Source: Lachnospiraceae bacterium
GTDB taxonomy: Bacteria; Bacillota; Clostridia; Lachnospirales; Lachnospiraceae
Reading direction: 5' to 3'
NCBI GenBank assembly: GCA_910576125.1
Contig: CAJTHM010000007.1
Location: forward strand, 1 to 64,000
Length of the DNA: 64,000 nucleotides
Part shown: in pieces, positions 16,326 through 24,945 of the stretch
Numbering within the stretch: the stretch's first letter is position 1
Layout: every line of letters starts with the position of its first letter
The notes under the pieces: model-generated
Databases searched by the model: none
The model's input: the letters and a program-made list of their open reading frames with translations, nothing else
Told to the model about the DNA's origin: nothing
Translations under genes and position numbers: made by a program

Positions 16326-17927
16326 TTAGTCACGCCCGCTCATGCGCTTCTTGGTGATGAGGAGAACGCCTGCAGCTGCTACAAGCACGCCGCCTACCAC
16401 GTAGAAGATTGTGGTGCCGATGCCGCCGGTGGAGGGAAGAAGGGTACCCGCCACATTTTCAATCTTTATACTTACACTGTCATCCGGAACCGTATTCCCC
16501 GTCACAGAGGTAACGCTATTTTCCTCTGTATCTACTTTATTACCATTCGCATCAAACCAAATTGTTGTTTCCGTTGTAGTCGTCACAGTTGATGTCTTCT
16601 GAGCAGTTACCTCTGTTTCACCAACAAGCAAGTTATATCCATCGGGAGCGCTTTTTTCAGTAATGGAGTACTTCTGAGGAACATCAGTGCCATCACCATT
16701 CTGAGCCAAACCGATGATGACAAGCTTTCCATCTTCATCACATGACATTACACTGGATTCTCCCTCCTTCGTACCTGTAATCTTGTACTGACCAACAACC
16801 TCATTCTCTCCCTCCTTAACCGGAGTTACTTCATAACCATTAATGACAAATGTCGCACCTGCCAGATTCAATCCATTTCCGTCAACTTTCTGAATAATCA
16901 TTGCATATGTGGAAATTGTTTCTGTATTAGTATATTTATCGCTTCCGCCTCCCTCAGAATCGTCATCATATTTCCATGATAAGGTTACAGTATTTGCGTT
17001 TTCTGTAGATGTCAGTGAAATATTCCCATTCACAGTAGCTGTATAAGTAATCTCTAATACAGCGCCATTATCATATAAGCTTGCTTTTGTTTCCTCATTG
17101 CGCCAGGGAATCGTTATAGTACCAGGGCCAGCCCCATCAGTTCTAGCAAACTGCTGTACATCCAAGGGTGTCGTTGTAGCGCTGTCCCCGCTTCCTACAA
17201 TGACATTAATTGCGGTAACATTCACATCAGAAAGAAAATCAGGCAAAGTATCTGTTATAATATAGCTGACAATCTGCTTTGGCTCTGTCTCCTGTGTAGC
17301 GTTCTCCGGCACTACATAGTTTGTCGTGTTGAACTTCAAGGTATATTCTACTTGCTGTCCAATATAAACATCATCATCTTTAACTTTCTTAGCATCCTCA
17401 GGCACTTCCGGTCCAGTAGGATTCTTGTCAACTATCATTGCATCTGGGTTAGTATCGTCAATACTAACTACCGCCCCTGTGCTAGAAGCAACCAGGTAAT
17501 AGCCATATTCCAAATTGATGAATTCCAGTGTGGAGCCATCTGACGATGTAGCACTGGCAACAGGAGTAACCGTTCCTTTTCCTACATAGTTCTCTAATGC
17601 CACAATATCAGCCGGTGACAATGATTCTGGAGCTGCTGTGACATATTTACTAGTTGCATTTACCGTGAATCCAGCAGGAAGGCCCTCTGCCGTTTTTCCA
17701 TCCATCAATTTAAATGCGATGGAACCATTCTCACTCCTTGTTGCATCAAAAATTTTGTAGATTTCGTATGTTTCGCCTTTGGCAGTATTTTTAATCGTGA
17801 TAGTTGCCGTATCAGGGCGTTTCTCTGCTCCCGCAGGTACAGTCTGTGCCGATGCCGTGATGCCCATAGCCAGAACCATGATAGCTGCCAAGGCAAAAGC
17901 AAATAGCTTTCTCATCTTACCTTTCAT
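16326..17927 (-). CDS. Major pilin, SpaA/isopeptide D2 type, LPSTG-anchored
   Basis: A 533-residue pilin backbone. A signal peptide (about 1-27, ending SASA) precedes the N-terminal domain. A D2 fimbrial domain with isopeptide-type features follows (about 190-330; VEYTLKFNTTNY, IVSYIITDTLPD). A SpaA/CnaB domain lies at about 345-435 (MIIQKVDGNGLNLAGATFVI ... YSITEKSAPDGY). The sorting signal LPSTG is at 497-501, then a membrane segment and KKRMSGRD. The lysine in MIVDKNPTG (about 167) is a candidate pilin-motif lysine for polymerisation. GGAAGG precedes the ATG. Much of the gene is more A+T-rich than the sortase next to it, suggesting exchange of the variable part. Confidence 0.93.
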   Translation of the reverse strand: MKGKMRKLFAFALAAIMVLAMGITASAQTVPAGAEKRPDTATITIKNTAKGETYEIYKIFDATRSENGSIAFKLMDGKTAEGLPAGFTVNATSKYVTAAPESLSPADIVALENYVGKGTVTPVASATSSDGSTLEFINLEYGYYLVASSTGAVVSIDDTNPDAMIVDKNPTGPEVPEDAKKVKDDDVYIGQQVEYTLKFNTTNYVVPENATQETEPKQIVSYIITDTLPDFLSDVNVTAINVIVGSGDSATTTPLDVQQFARTDGAGPGTITIPWRNEETKASLYDNGAVLEITYTATVNGNISLTSTENANTVTLSWKYDDDSEGGGSDKYTNTETISTYAMIIQKVDGNGLNLAGATFVINGYEVTPVKEGENEVVGQYKITGTKEGESSVMSCDEDGKLVIIGLAQNGDGTDVPQKYSITEKSAPDGYNLLVGETEVTAQKTSTVTTTTETTIWFDANGNKVDTEENSVTSVTGNTVPDDSVSIKIENVAGTLLPSTGGIGTTIFYVVGGVLVAAAGVLLITKKRMSGRD

Positions 17928-18031
17928 AGTAAAACCTTCCTTTCTTTCCTAAAAAATGTTTTTGGTTTCTTTTATTTATCTGGTCTTGCAGTCGGCGCAC
18001 ATAAGCGTCGAATGGAGGCTTCTTCTCAGAA

Positions 18032-21000
18032 TCAGTGTTGACCTCCTTTCTCTTTTTTACGCCTCATGCTCAGACCGTACATAAGACTGGTTGCGATTAC
18101 TGCAAGCCCGCCCAATGTATACATTACAGTACCGGGGCCGCCGGTTTCGGGAAGTGTGATTCCCTTTGAGTTATAAATTTTTAGGACACAGATTACTTTC
18201 CCTGTAGACTCATCTGTTGTCTTGTCTTGCTCAATAGTTGTACCATTGTCTAATCGCCAGGCTTTGACCTCGGCAGGTGTGACCGTAATTTTTACAGGCT
18301 TTGTCGGTTGGATATAACCCCCCTCAGGCACTTTGTCTTCGAACAGATAATAATTTCCAGGATTCAATTCCCCGATTATACTATCTTCATCCAAAGAAGA
18401 CTGGATTACATTGACTTTATCTTCACTTGGAAGATTACTTCCATTATTTATCGCCTCAAGAACCCTATCCGTTTCACGATAAAGGCTAAATTCCGCTCCG
18501 CCTAACTGTTTTGCACCGTCAACATCAAGCTTTCTCAAAGCTACACTATATGCCTCGGGCTTATTCTTGATTGTCAGTGTATATTGATACCCATCTCCGA
18601 TATTTCTTTCTGTAACCACATAGTCTTTGGAATCAAAGTTTTCTACTTCCTCACCTTCCACTTCCACTTTCGTGACCACCATTCCCGTTTCATGTCCGCT
18701 ATCTGCTTCAACGAGGTCATTGATTTCAAAGTATACACAGACTTTCTTATAGCCCTCTGGAGCTTCTGTTTCTTCCAGCCTGTACTCGCCGTAGGGCAGC
18801 GTTGATGCTCCTGCAAATTCGATTACACCTGAATCCTTAGATTCTGCTTCGGCTACATCTTTAATAGTGCTTCCATCCTTTACTTTGACAGCTTCATACG
18901 CACCGCTCTCCGCATTCTTCTTTGTCAGACTGAATATTGCACCAGACATCGCGTCTCCGTTCTCATCTGTTTTCATAAAGATAACATTCTGGAACTTTGT
19001 CTCATCCTGAATCTTAAATTCAATGCTGGCAAGCCCTCCGTTTCCGGATGTCCCTGCGGCCTTATATTCTGTACTCAGCCACTCAGGTGTCGTAGCAAGC
19101 GCCTCGCCATGTACATCCTTGATACTGATGTCCATGACCTTACTCTTGTCTTCCGAAACTTGAACTTTGAAATATATCTTTTCTCTCTGTTCATATCCGT
19201 TAGTTGCATAACTCTCTTCCAGGCAGTAAATGGTATCGTTCTCCAAATCGTAGATTGTCAGTATGCCTTTTTCATTGATGGCACTGCCACCTGACGCTGT
19301 CAATTCCCTGCCTTCATACAGCGTTTTATCCGCCTCATTCAAAGTACATTCGTATAGCTTGAACTTAGTACCTTTTAATACATTTCCTGCTTCGTCTGTC
19401 TTTGTTACTTTTAAGAGGTTCGTGCCCTTTGCCCATTGCGGGTATAGAATTACTTCATATACACCATTGGAATTTTTTGTAGCATACAGGCCTTCTACCG
19501 GTTCACCATTTTTATAAACCTGACCTTTTTCCTCGTCTGTTCCCGGATTGATTATCTCTACAGTAATGGTATCGTTATCGCCGAAATCCGCATCCCCAGT
19601 ACCATTTCCTGGCTCGTTGTATGTCCCTGCCGTAAAACTGATTCCTCCGCCGTTCGGACTGGTATTCCATCCAACAAACTTATATCCGGTTTTTTCCAGA
19701 GGAATATCGCTTTGCAGAAGCTCACCTCCACTAGCAATCAGGCTATTGTGCACCATCGCTGAATCACCTTCATTACCGCGATATGCATACTGTGCGCCCG
19801 GGATGACTGTCCCTCCTGTTACGCCATTATCAGCATAGACCAAATTCCATTGTTCGGTTCTCTTCAACAGTACGCCGTCAATATGCCAGCAGTCGTCCTC
19901 CCGTCCGTCTTTGCACACATACCAGGCGACATAATAGTCCTTCTTAAAATCCTCCACTGATATATCGCTAAAATCAACGATTTGTCCCGCTACCTTTATG
20001 GAGCCGTTCTTTTCCTTTATTCTTGCCAGCAAATCCTCGTCTTTGGGAAAGTATTCCAAATTGGCTCCAACCGCATCACCATTTTGGACACCATATATGT
20101 GCATCCAGTATTTGAGGGGATTTCTCACTTTATTGCCTGCGTCATCTTTCGCAAATACATATTCCGTATAATTGGCTCTATTCAGTATCCCACCTGCGCT
20201 AGTGTCGCCAACGTTTCCAGGCTCATTGGGAATTTGTCCGTCCAGCCTCACGAAGAACATTACCCCTCTTCCTGTCCGCGCCTGATCATTGTACTCATTA
20301 TCCTCTGGCCCATTCAATTCTTTATAATTAGTACCATAATATACGACACTGCCAGAACCCCTGACATTACTCGGTGCCGCCCATATCGCATATAAATTAA
20401 TTTCATATTTCCCCTCGGAGATTTGCTTTATATGCGAATCAGTCACTTCCAAGGTAATCACGCCATCCGACACATATGTTGGTACAGTGAACTGATTAAT
20501 CGTGATATCCGGGTCTCCACAGTATATCAAATGGCCGATATCTGGCTGATAATTAGAATTACTGTTCAGGGACCAACCATAGAATTTATAGGTTTTTCCG
20601 TCTTCTGTATAATCATCCAGTTTTCCAATCTCATTTTTCCCAGCCGTTCCCATAATTGGTATCCGTATTACCGTTTTTCCATCCGCCGTTTCTTCAGCAT
20701 CCAAATATCTCCGGCCCAGTAATGTTCCCCGCTCAACCTCGGATACTTCGTCTTGAAATTTGGAAACGCTTAATTCATTCTTATAATAGTTGATTCTATA
20801 TTGTCCGGATTCGGTCGATGGAGCCGCAAACTTCCATTTGGTATATTGTGCTTTATACCCAGCCGCGATCTGGCCATTTTCATAATTCAAATAACTCGAG
20901 GCTACCGTACTATAAATTCCAATTTCATCAACGCCATTCCCCAAAAAGTCTAAAGACGTGAATGCATACTGATTCGTCATAGTCCAGCCGGGGCCTACAT

Positions 21001-23464
21001 CACTCAAATAATATCCATCCTCACTTTTCAGCGCATTCCCGTATCTATTGCTCTCACAAATCCAGATAAAGCCATCCTCCGTGTATTCACTCCCGGCTAC
21101 TATCGCTCCCTGTGCATCCACCGTAACCTCTACAGCCTGCAGCGCATGGCTCTCATCGTGATACAGCGCATATGTCTTCCCACCGCTCTGGCAATAAATC
21201 TGGTAGGAACTTCCATCTTCCAAGCGGGAGTCTCCACTGCTCCTACCAAGAGCAAAAGTGGTAATGCCATCCATCCCGGGGTCATCGCCTCTATCCTCAC
21301 TACAATAGACCAGCTGATTCTCTCCATTTCTCGGGCCGACCCCGAAATCCGAAAAGCTGTCCGTCTCGAAGCTGGTAGCCTTGTTCCCCTCTTCATCCGT
21401 CCTGATTTCAGAGGCATTCAGCTCCTCAGTAGCCTCATTTCCAAAGTGGACTACCTTAATCTGTTCGCCGTCCTCGTACTGGTCATCCAGCAGCTGTACG
21501 GTAATGGACACAGGAGTCTCAGGCTCAATCTCCGCGCCGTCCGCATCATAGAAGCCGATGCTCAGAAGCATATCCATCCGGGCGCTTTCGCCTACCTGCT
21601 CCAGGTACTCCGCCTCACGCCGGGCATAGTACTCAGGGTTGCTTTCCGGCGTAATCGCTTCTACTTTAAGCTCCGCTTCCTCCGGAATCTCCGCATCCAG
21701 ATTGTACTCGGCAATCACGATAATGTTCAGGGCATCGTTCCTGCACTCTTTCCTGACGCTGAAAGTCCTGACTTCTGTCCTCCCAACCGCATAGGTTGAC
21801 AGGCTGTTCTCCTGGAATCTTACAGACTGATTACCTGCTTCGTCTGCCAGGACATCGGCATCCAGTTCCTCTGTCTGCGCTTCGCCAAAGCGGATTGCCT
21901 GAATCCCTTCGCCCTCTTCTGCAAGGCCGTCCGGTATCTGAACCGTGATGGTCACAGGCGCTTCCGGCTCTATCCTGGTCTCTTCCACATAGAATCCGAT
22001 TTCAAAAAGCATATCCATCATGGCATTTTCTGTCGTCTGTCCGATAAATTCGGCCTCAAGCTGCGCATATTGCTCAGAATCGCTTTCTGCCGTAATCTGC
22101 CTTACCCGAAGCTCCGCTTCCCCCGGAATGTTGGCGAGGGCATCGTATTCCACAGCCACGCTCACATTGCCGTCCCGGGCTTCTTTGCGGAACTCATGCG
22201 CCGCCTCTGCCGCAGTCTCTCTGACCAGAGTCGCTACCATTGCGTCCAGTCCGTCACCGGCGTTATATACCAGCACTGCGGGTTCCCCTGCGTCACTGCC
22301 ATTCTCATCCAGCCCCTGCACTGTAAAGGTCACTGTTCCCCCGGGCTGAACCTCTTCCTCATTTACAAGGAACCGGAGCCGGTAGGATACCTCTTCTGCG
22401 ACGCTTTCCCGGCTTTCCTGCACTCCGTCGGCCTCGTCCGTTTTCGGCTCTGTCGTTTCCGAACCATCCTGCGTGCCGCCCTCAGCCTCGGCCTCAATCC
22501 GCTCCGCCACCAGCCGCGCTTCCTCAGGGATGTTCGCGGACTCGTCATATTCCGCCACTACCCTGATTTCCGCATCTTCATATGTCTTCTGGAACAGTTG
22601 TGCCTCGCCGCTTTCCTCATCGGCCGCCTCGGCCTCTATGATTTCAAAGCAGCCGTCGGCATGTACATGCTCCAGCAGCTCTGTCTGCCCGCAGATAAGG
22701 TTCCCATCCTTGTCACAGCAGCTGTCCTCATGGGTATGCAGCTCCAGTTCTCCGCAGACATTGACCGTCTCGGTCACATAGCACTCATCGGTATGCTCAT
22801 GCGCGTCATATCCTTCTTCAATTTCGCAAATCAGCTCTTCTGTCCAGGCGTAGCACTCATCGGTATGTTCGTGCACTTCTTCTGTCTGTCCGCAGGTCAG
22901 CTCCTCGCTCCAGGCATAGCATCCATCAGTATGCTCATGGCCCTCTTCTGTATCAGTGCAGGTCAGCTCACCCTGAACCAATGTGCAGCATTCTGCGCTG
23001 TGCTGATGCCCTGCTCCCTCCGTGCCGCAGGTCAGCCCGCCCCGGACTTTGGTATAGCAGTCTTCATCGTGCTGATGGCCCGCGGACTCCTCCCTGGTGC
23101 ATATGAGGCGTTTCTCTTCCGCAAAGCATGAGCCTTCGTGCACATGGGGCTCTATTTCATCCAACCGGCATACCAGCTGGCCGTCCTGCCCCTTGCAGTC
23201 GTCATTGTGGACATGGACGACATAATCCGCCTGCCCGCAGACCAGCTCACCTTCGCTGTCCCGGCACTGTTCGGTATGCTGATGTACCTCTATTCCGCAG
23301 ATGAGCACTTTCTCCTTATGGCTCAGCGCCTGGCCGCTCATCTTCAGTGCAGTCACTGTCCCCGCTGTGACCACCACAGCCATGCACAGGAATGCCGTCA
23401 GCCAGAGTTTATGTTTTTTCTTCTCCCGCAAGATTCTTGCAGCCTGTTTCCTCAAAGCTTCCAT
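18032..23464 (-). CDS. Giant LPETG adhesin with His/Cys repeats and three SpaA domains
   Basis: An 1810-residue tip-adhesin candidate. A signal/anchor segment (about 20-42) is followed by nine full and one partial repeats of a HxHxxxC...C unit (about 58-275). Three tandem repeats of about 125-170 residues follow (EYDESANIPEEARL / EYDALANIPGEAEL / EYNLDAEIPEEAEL, with FYVEETRIEPEAPVTITVQ strands). Then come a long central region with InlB-type motifs (YKFYGWSLNS; YKFVGWNTSP), three SpaA/CnaB domains (KVTKTDEAG; FMKTDENG; LRKLDVDG) and LPETG at 1771-1775. GGAAGGAG precedes the ATG. It is the first gene of the operon behind the invertible segment. The 3' two thirds are A+T-richer than the 5' third. 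Binding target unknown. Confidence 0.9.
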   Translation of the reverse strand: MEALRKQAARILREKKKHKLWLTAFLCMAVVVTAGTVTALKMSGQALSHKEKVLICGIEVHQHTEQCRDSEGELVCGQADYVVHVHNDDCKGQDGQLVCRLDEIEPHVHEGSCFAEEKRLICTREESAGHQHDEDCYTKVRGGLTCGTEGAGHQHSAECCTLVQGELTCTDTEEGHEHTDGCYAWSEELTCGQTEEVHEHTDECYAWTEELICEIEEGYDAHEHTDECYVTETVNVCGELELHTHEDSCCDKDGNLICGQTELLEHVHADGCFEIIEAEAADEESGEAQLFQKTYEDAEIRVVAEYDESANIPEEARLVAERIEAEAEGGTQDGSETTEPKTDEADGVQESRESVAEEVSYRLRFLVNEEEVQPGGTVTFTVQGLDENGSDAGEPAVLVYNAGDGLDAMVATLVRETAAEAAHEFRKEARDGNVSVAVEYDALANIPGEAELRVRQITAESDSEQYAQLEAEFIGQTTENAMMDMLFEIGFYVEETRIEPEAPVTITVQIPDGLAEEGEGIQAIRFGEAQTEELDADVLADEAGNQSVRFQENSLSTYAVGRTEVRTFSVRKECRNDALNIIVIAEYNLDAEIPEEAELKVEAITPESNPEYYARREAEYLEQVGESARMDMLLSIGFYDADGAEIEPETPVSITVQLLDDQYEDGEQIKVVHFGNEATEELNASEIRTDEEGNKATSFETDSFSDFGVGPRNGENQLVYCSEDRGDDPGMDGITTFALGRSSGDSRLEDGSSYQIYCQSGGKTYALYHDESHALQAVEVTVDAQGAIVAGSEYTEDGFIWICESNRYGNALKSEDGYYLSDVGPGWTMTNQYAFTSLDFLGNGVDEIGIYSTVASSYLNYENGQIAAGYKAQYTKWKFAAPSTESGQYRINYYKNELSVSKFQDEVSEVERGTLLGRRYLDAEETADGKTVIRIPIMGTAGKNEIGKLDDYTEDGKTYKFYGWSLNSNSNYQPDIGHLIYCGDPDITINQFTVPTYVSDGVITLEVTDSHIKQISEGKYEINLYAIWAAPSNVRGSGSVVYYGTNYKELNGPEDNEYNDQARTGRGVMFFVRLDGQIPNEPGNVGDTSAGGILNRANYTEYVFAKDDAGNKVRNPLKYWMHIYGVQNGDAVGANLEYFPKDEDLLARIKEKNGSIKVAGQIVDFSDISVEDFKKDYYVAWYVCKDGREDDCWHIDGVLLKRTEQWNLVYADNGVTGGTVIPGAQYAYRGNEGDSAMVHNSLIASGGELLQSDIPLEKTGYKFVGWNTSPNGGGISFTAGTYNEPGNGTGDADFGDNDTITVEIINPGTDEEKGQVYKNGEPVEGLYATKNSNGVYEVILYPQWAKGTNLLKVTKTDEAGNVLKGTKFKLYECTLNEADKTLYEGRELTASGGSAINEKGILTIYDLENDTIYCLEESYATNGYEQREKIYFKVQVSEDKSKVMDISIKDVHGEALATTPEWLSTEYKAAGTSGNGGLASIEFKIQDETKFQNVIFMKTDENGDAMSGAIFSLTKKNAESGAYEAVKVKDGSTIKDVAEAESKDSGVIEFAGASTLPYGEYRLEETEAPEGYKKVCVYFEINDLVEADSGHETGMVVTKVEVEGEEVENFDSKDYVVTERNIGDGYQYTLTIKNKPEAYSVALRKLDVDGAKQLGGAEFSLYRETDRVLEAINNGSNLPSEDKVNVIQSSLDEDSIIGELNPGNYYLFEDKVPEGGYIQPTKPVKITVTPAEVKAWRLDNGTTIEQDKTTDESTGKVICVLKIYNSKGITLPETGGPGTVMYTLGGLAVIATSLMYGLSMRRKKEKGGQH

Positions 23465-23574
23465 TGTGCCGTCTCCTTCCTCGTATCCAGATCTGTTAAT
23501 CTATCAGTCCCATTCCGTCAAGCGCCTGTCCGGAGCCTGTATCCGGCCAGCCCATGCCATTCTGCATTATCTCC

Positions 23575-23614
23575 CCGGTCCATCGCGGCCGTGACCGCTG
23601 CCGCGTTGGACCGG
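23575..23614 (-). promoter_or_regulatory. Leader hairpin between switch and adhesin gene
   Basis: Arms 23575-23588 and 23601-23614 pair over 14 bp with one mismatch and a 12-nt loop. No T-tract follows on the minus strand, so it is not a standard terminator. Any transcript entering the adhesin gene from the invertible segment carries it. Confidence 0.65.
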
Positions 23615-23615
23615 G

Positions 23616-23643
23616 ATACCTCATAATAAACATTACGTAGTAT
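23616..23643 (-). repeat. Left recombination site (inverted copy)
   Basis: A 28-bp partly palindromic site. Its reverse complement matches the right site (23891-23918) at 24 of 28 positions, including the whole 14-bp core TAATGTTTATTATG. ATAC and GGTAT ends are conserved in both. Dyad arms around a short asymmetric core are typical of tyrosine recombinase sites. Confidence 0.75.
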
Positions 23644-23890
23644 CCCGCGGAGGAAAATATAAACTATTGAAACAAAAACCTGTTTTAGCTGAAAATTTTG
23701 ACGCATCTTTAGACTTACCATCTGTTATAGTAGTCATACAGACAATACAAAGGCAGCCATATCCGTTTCAGAATGGCTGGCATAGAGATTCTGTGGCAAA
23801 AGAAATCCTTATATGAATTTGCCCGCAGATATTGAATTTTCAGGCAGACAAGAGTATAATAACGGATAGATGAGAGTATCGTTTTTAAAA
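23644..23890. other. Invertible segment carrying promoters (proposed phase switch)
   Basis: 247 bp with no ORF, more A+T-rich than its surroundings, lying between the two inverted sites. It carries one good outward promoter on the plus strand (23832-23860). A weaker candidate on the minus strand has TATAAC at 23729-23724 and TTTGTA at 23751-23746 with a 16-bp spacer. In the orientation shown the good promoter points away from the adhesin gene; inversion would turn it toward that gene, with a leader of about 200 nt. Inversion is inferred from the sites and the adjacent recombinase, not observed. Confidence 0.7.
23832..23860 (+). promoter_or_regulatory. Sigma-A promoter inside invertible segment, facing away from adhesin
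   Basis: TTGAAT (23832-23837), 17-bp spacer, TATAAT (23855-23860). The transcript would run straight into the hairpin at 23886-23923, so it looks silent in this orientation. Confidence 0.7.
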
Positions 23891-23923
23891 ATACCGCATA
23901 ATGTTTATTATGCGGTATTTTTG
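23886..23923. terminator. Right recombination site, also a bidirectional terminator
   Basis: The 28-bp site (23891-23918) is a perfect palindrome (12-bp arms, GTTT centre), extended by A/T to 16-bp arms with T-tracts on both strands. It holds the recombinase stop codon (23908-23910), terminates that gene, and blocks the promoter at 23832-23860. It shares its core with the left site. Confidence 0.8.
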
Positions 23924-24777
23924 TCGTACAGCACAAGCCCCAGTCTGCCCAGACGCTGCTCCTGCATCTCGCAGCTGATAAGGGTGTAGATTCTTGTGGT
24001 GTTGATATTGGAATGGCCCAGCAGATCGGCCAGGTGGCAGATGTCTTTTTCTACATTATAATAAGTGACCGCGAAAAGGTGGCGCAGATTGTGCGGGAAA
24101 ACTTTCCCTTCCTCCACTCCTGCCTCTTTGCACAGGGCTTTCATGGCGTGGAGGATGTTGCTGCGGTCCATGGGCCTGCCTCCACGGGTTATGAAGATGC
24201 TGCCGGACTGGATGCCGCCGGATTTTGCATAGCGCTTCAGCTCCCGGCACAGCTCCATAGGCAGGATGACCATGCGGGTCTTGCCTTTGAGCGACACCCG
24301 CGCCCGCCTCGTATAGAGGGCCTCCACGGTGACGAAAGGCAGTTCGCTGATCCGGATTCCCGTGGCGCAGATGGTCTGCATCACCAGACACAGGCGCAGG
24401 TTCCCCCGGCGCTTCGCCGCTTCCACCAGGCGCACGTATTCGTCCCTGGACAGCTCCAGCTCCCGGGAGCGGAAGACGGCTTTCTGAATCTTGAAAGTGC
24501 GCACCACGCAGTCGGCACATTCCAGAAAGCGCAGGAAGCTGTTCACGGCTGCCAGCATGGAGTTGGCGCTGGCCACCGCATACCGTTCCGCCAGATGCCC
24601 CTTGTACCGGATGACCGCCTCCTTGGTGACAGGGGCATTCCCCAGGAAAGCGGCAAAGGCTTTCGCGTCCCGCATGTATTTCTCAATGGTGGCCCTGCTC
24701 TTCTCCTCAGACCTGAGTCTGTTCTCAAAGCGTCCCATGTCTGTCTTGTCTATGATCTTATCGGGTGTAAATTCCAT
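23908..24777 (-). CDS. Tyrosine recombinase (Xer-like DNA invertase candidate)
   Basis: A 289-residue site-specific recombinase. The N-terminal SAM-like core-binding domain covers about residues 12-90. The catalytic domain has Arg142 (ATGIRISEL), a beta-hairpin Lys near 164-166, His229 and Arg232 (PHNLRHLF), His255 (LLGHSNINTT) and Tyr264 as nucleophile. All key residues are present, so it should be active. AGGAGGACAGAA precedes the ATG. The last codons lie inside the right recombination site. There are no prophage or conjugation genes nearby, and the sites flank a promoter rather than an element, so local inversion is more likely than integration. It is similar in logic to invertases that control clostridial surface structures. 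Confidence 0.92.
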   Translation of the reverse strand: MEFTPDKIIDKTDMGRFENRLRSEEKSRATIEKYMRDAKAFAAFLGNAPVTKEAVIRYKGHLAERYAVASANSMLAAVNSFLRFLECADCVVRTFKIQKAVFRSRELELSRDEYVRLVEAAKRRGNLRLCLVMQTICATGIRISELPFVTVEALYTRRARVSLKGKTRMVILPMELCRELKRYAKSGGIQSGSIFITRGGRPMDRSNILHAMKALCKEAGVEEGKVFPHNLRHLFAVTYYNVEKDICHLADLLGHSNINTTRIYTLISCEMQEQRLGRLGLVLYDKNTA

Positions 24778-24891
24778 TTCTGTCCTCCTAATCTTGCCGC
24801 TTGAATCCGGCGGAAAATATCATCCATCGTACCATATGGCAATCCGGTTTGTCATCTCTTCTCCGCAAATCAGGCAGCAGATTCTCCATGC

Positions 24892-24933
24892 AAAATCCCC
24901 GGACTGCATACGGCACGCAGTCCGGGGATTTTT
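24892..24933. terminator. Terminator after the SPOCS/LysM gene
   Basis: Arms 24892-24907 and 24917-24932 form a near 16-bp stem (AATCCCCGGACTGC core) with A/T flanks on both sides. It ends the SPOCS/LysM transcript 13 bp after its stop and insulates the recombinase gene. Confidence 0.85.
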
Positions 24934-24945
24934 CATCTATCCTTT

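Noticed and set aside
22640..23290. CRISPR array, because of regular repeats in the DNA
   Set aside because: Repeats are protein-coding (HxHxxxC units), in frame and variable, without constant direct repeats and spacers.
23575..23614. Third recombination site next to the left site
   Set aside because: It is a simple G+C-rich hairpin and does not share the TAATGTTTATTATG core.
23908..24777. Prophage or integrative-element integrase
   Set aside because: No phage, relaxase or transposon genes nearby and no flanking tRNA. The matching sites are inverted and enclose a promoter segment, which favours inversion over integration.
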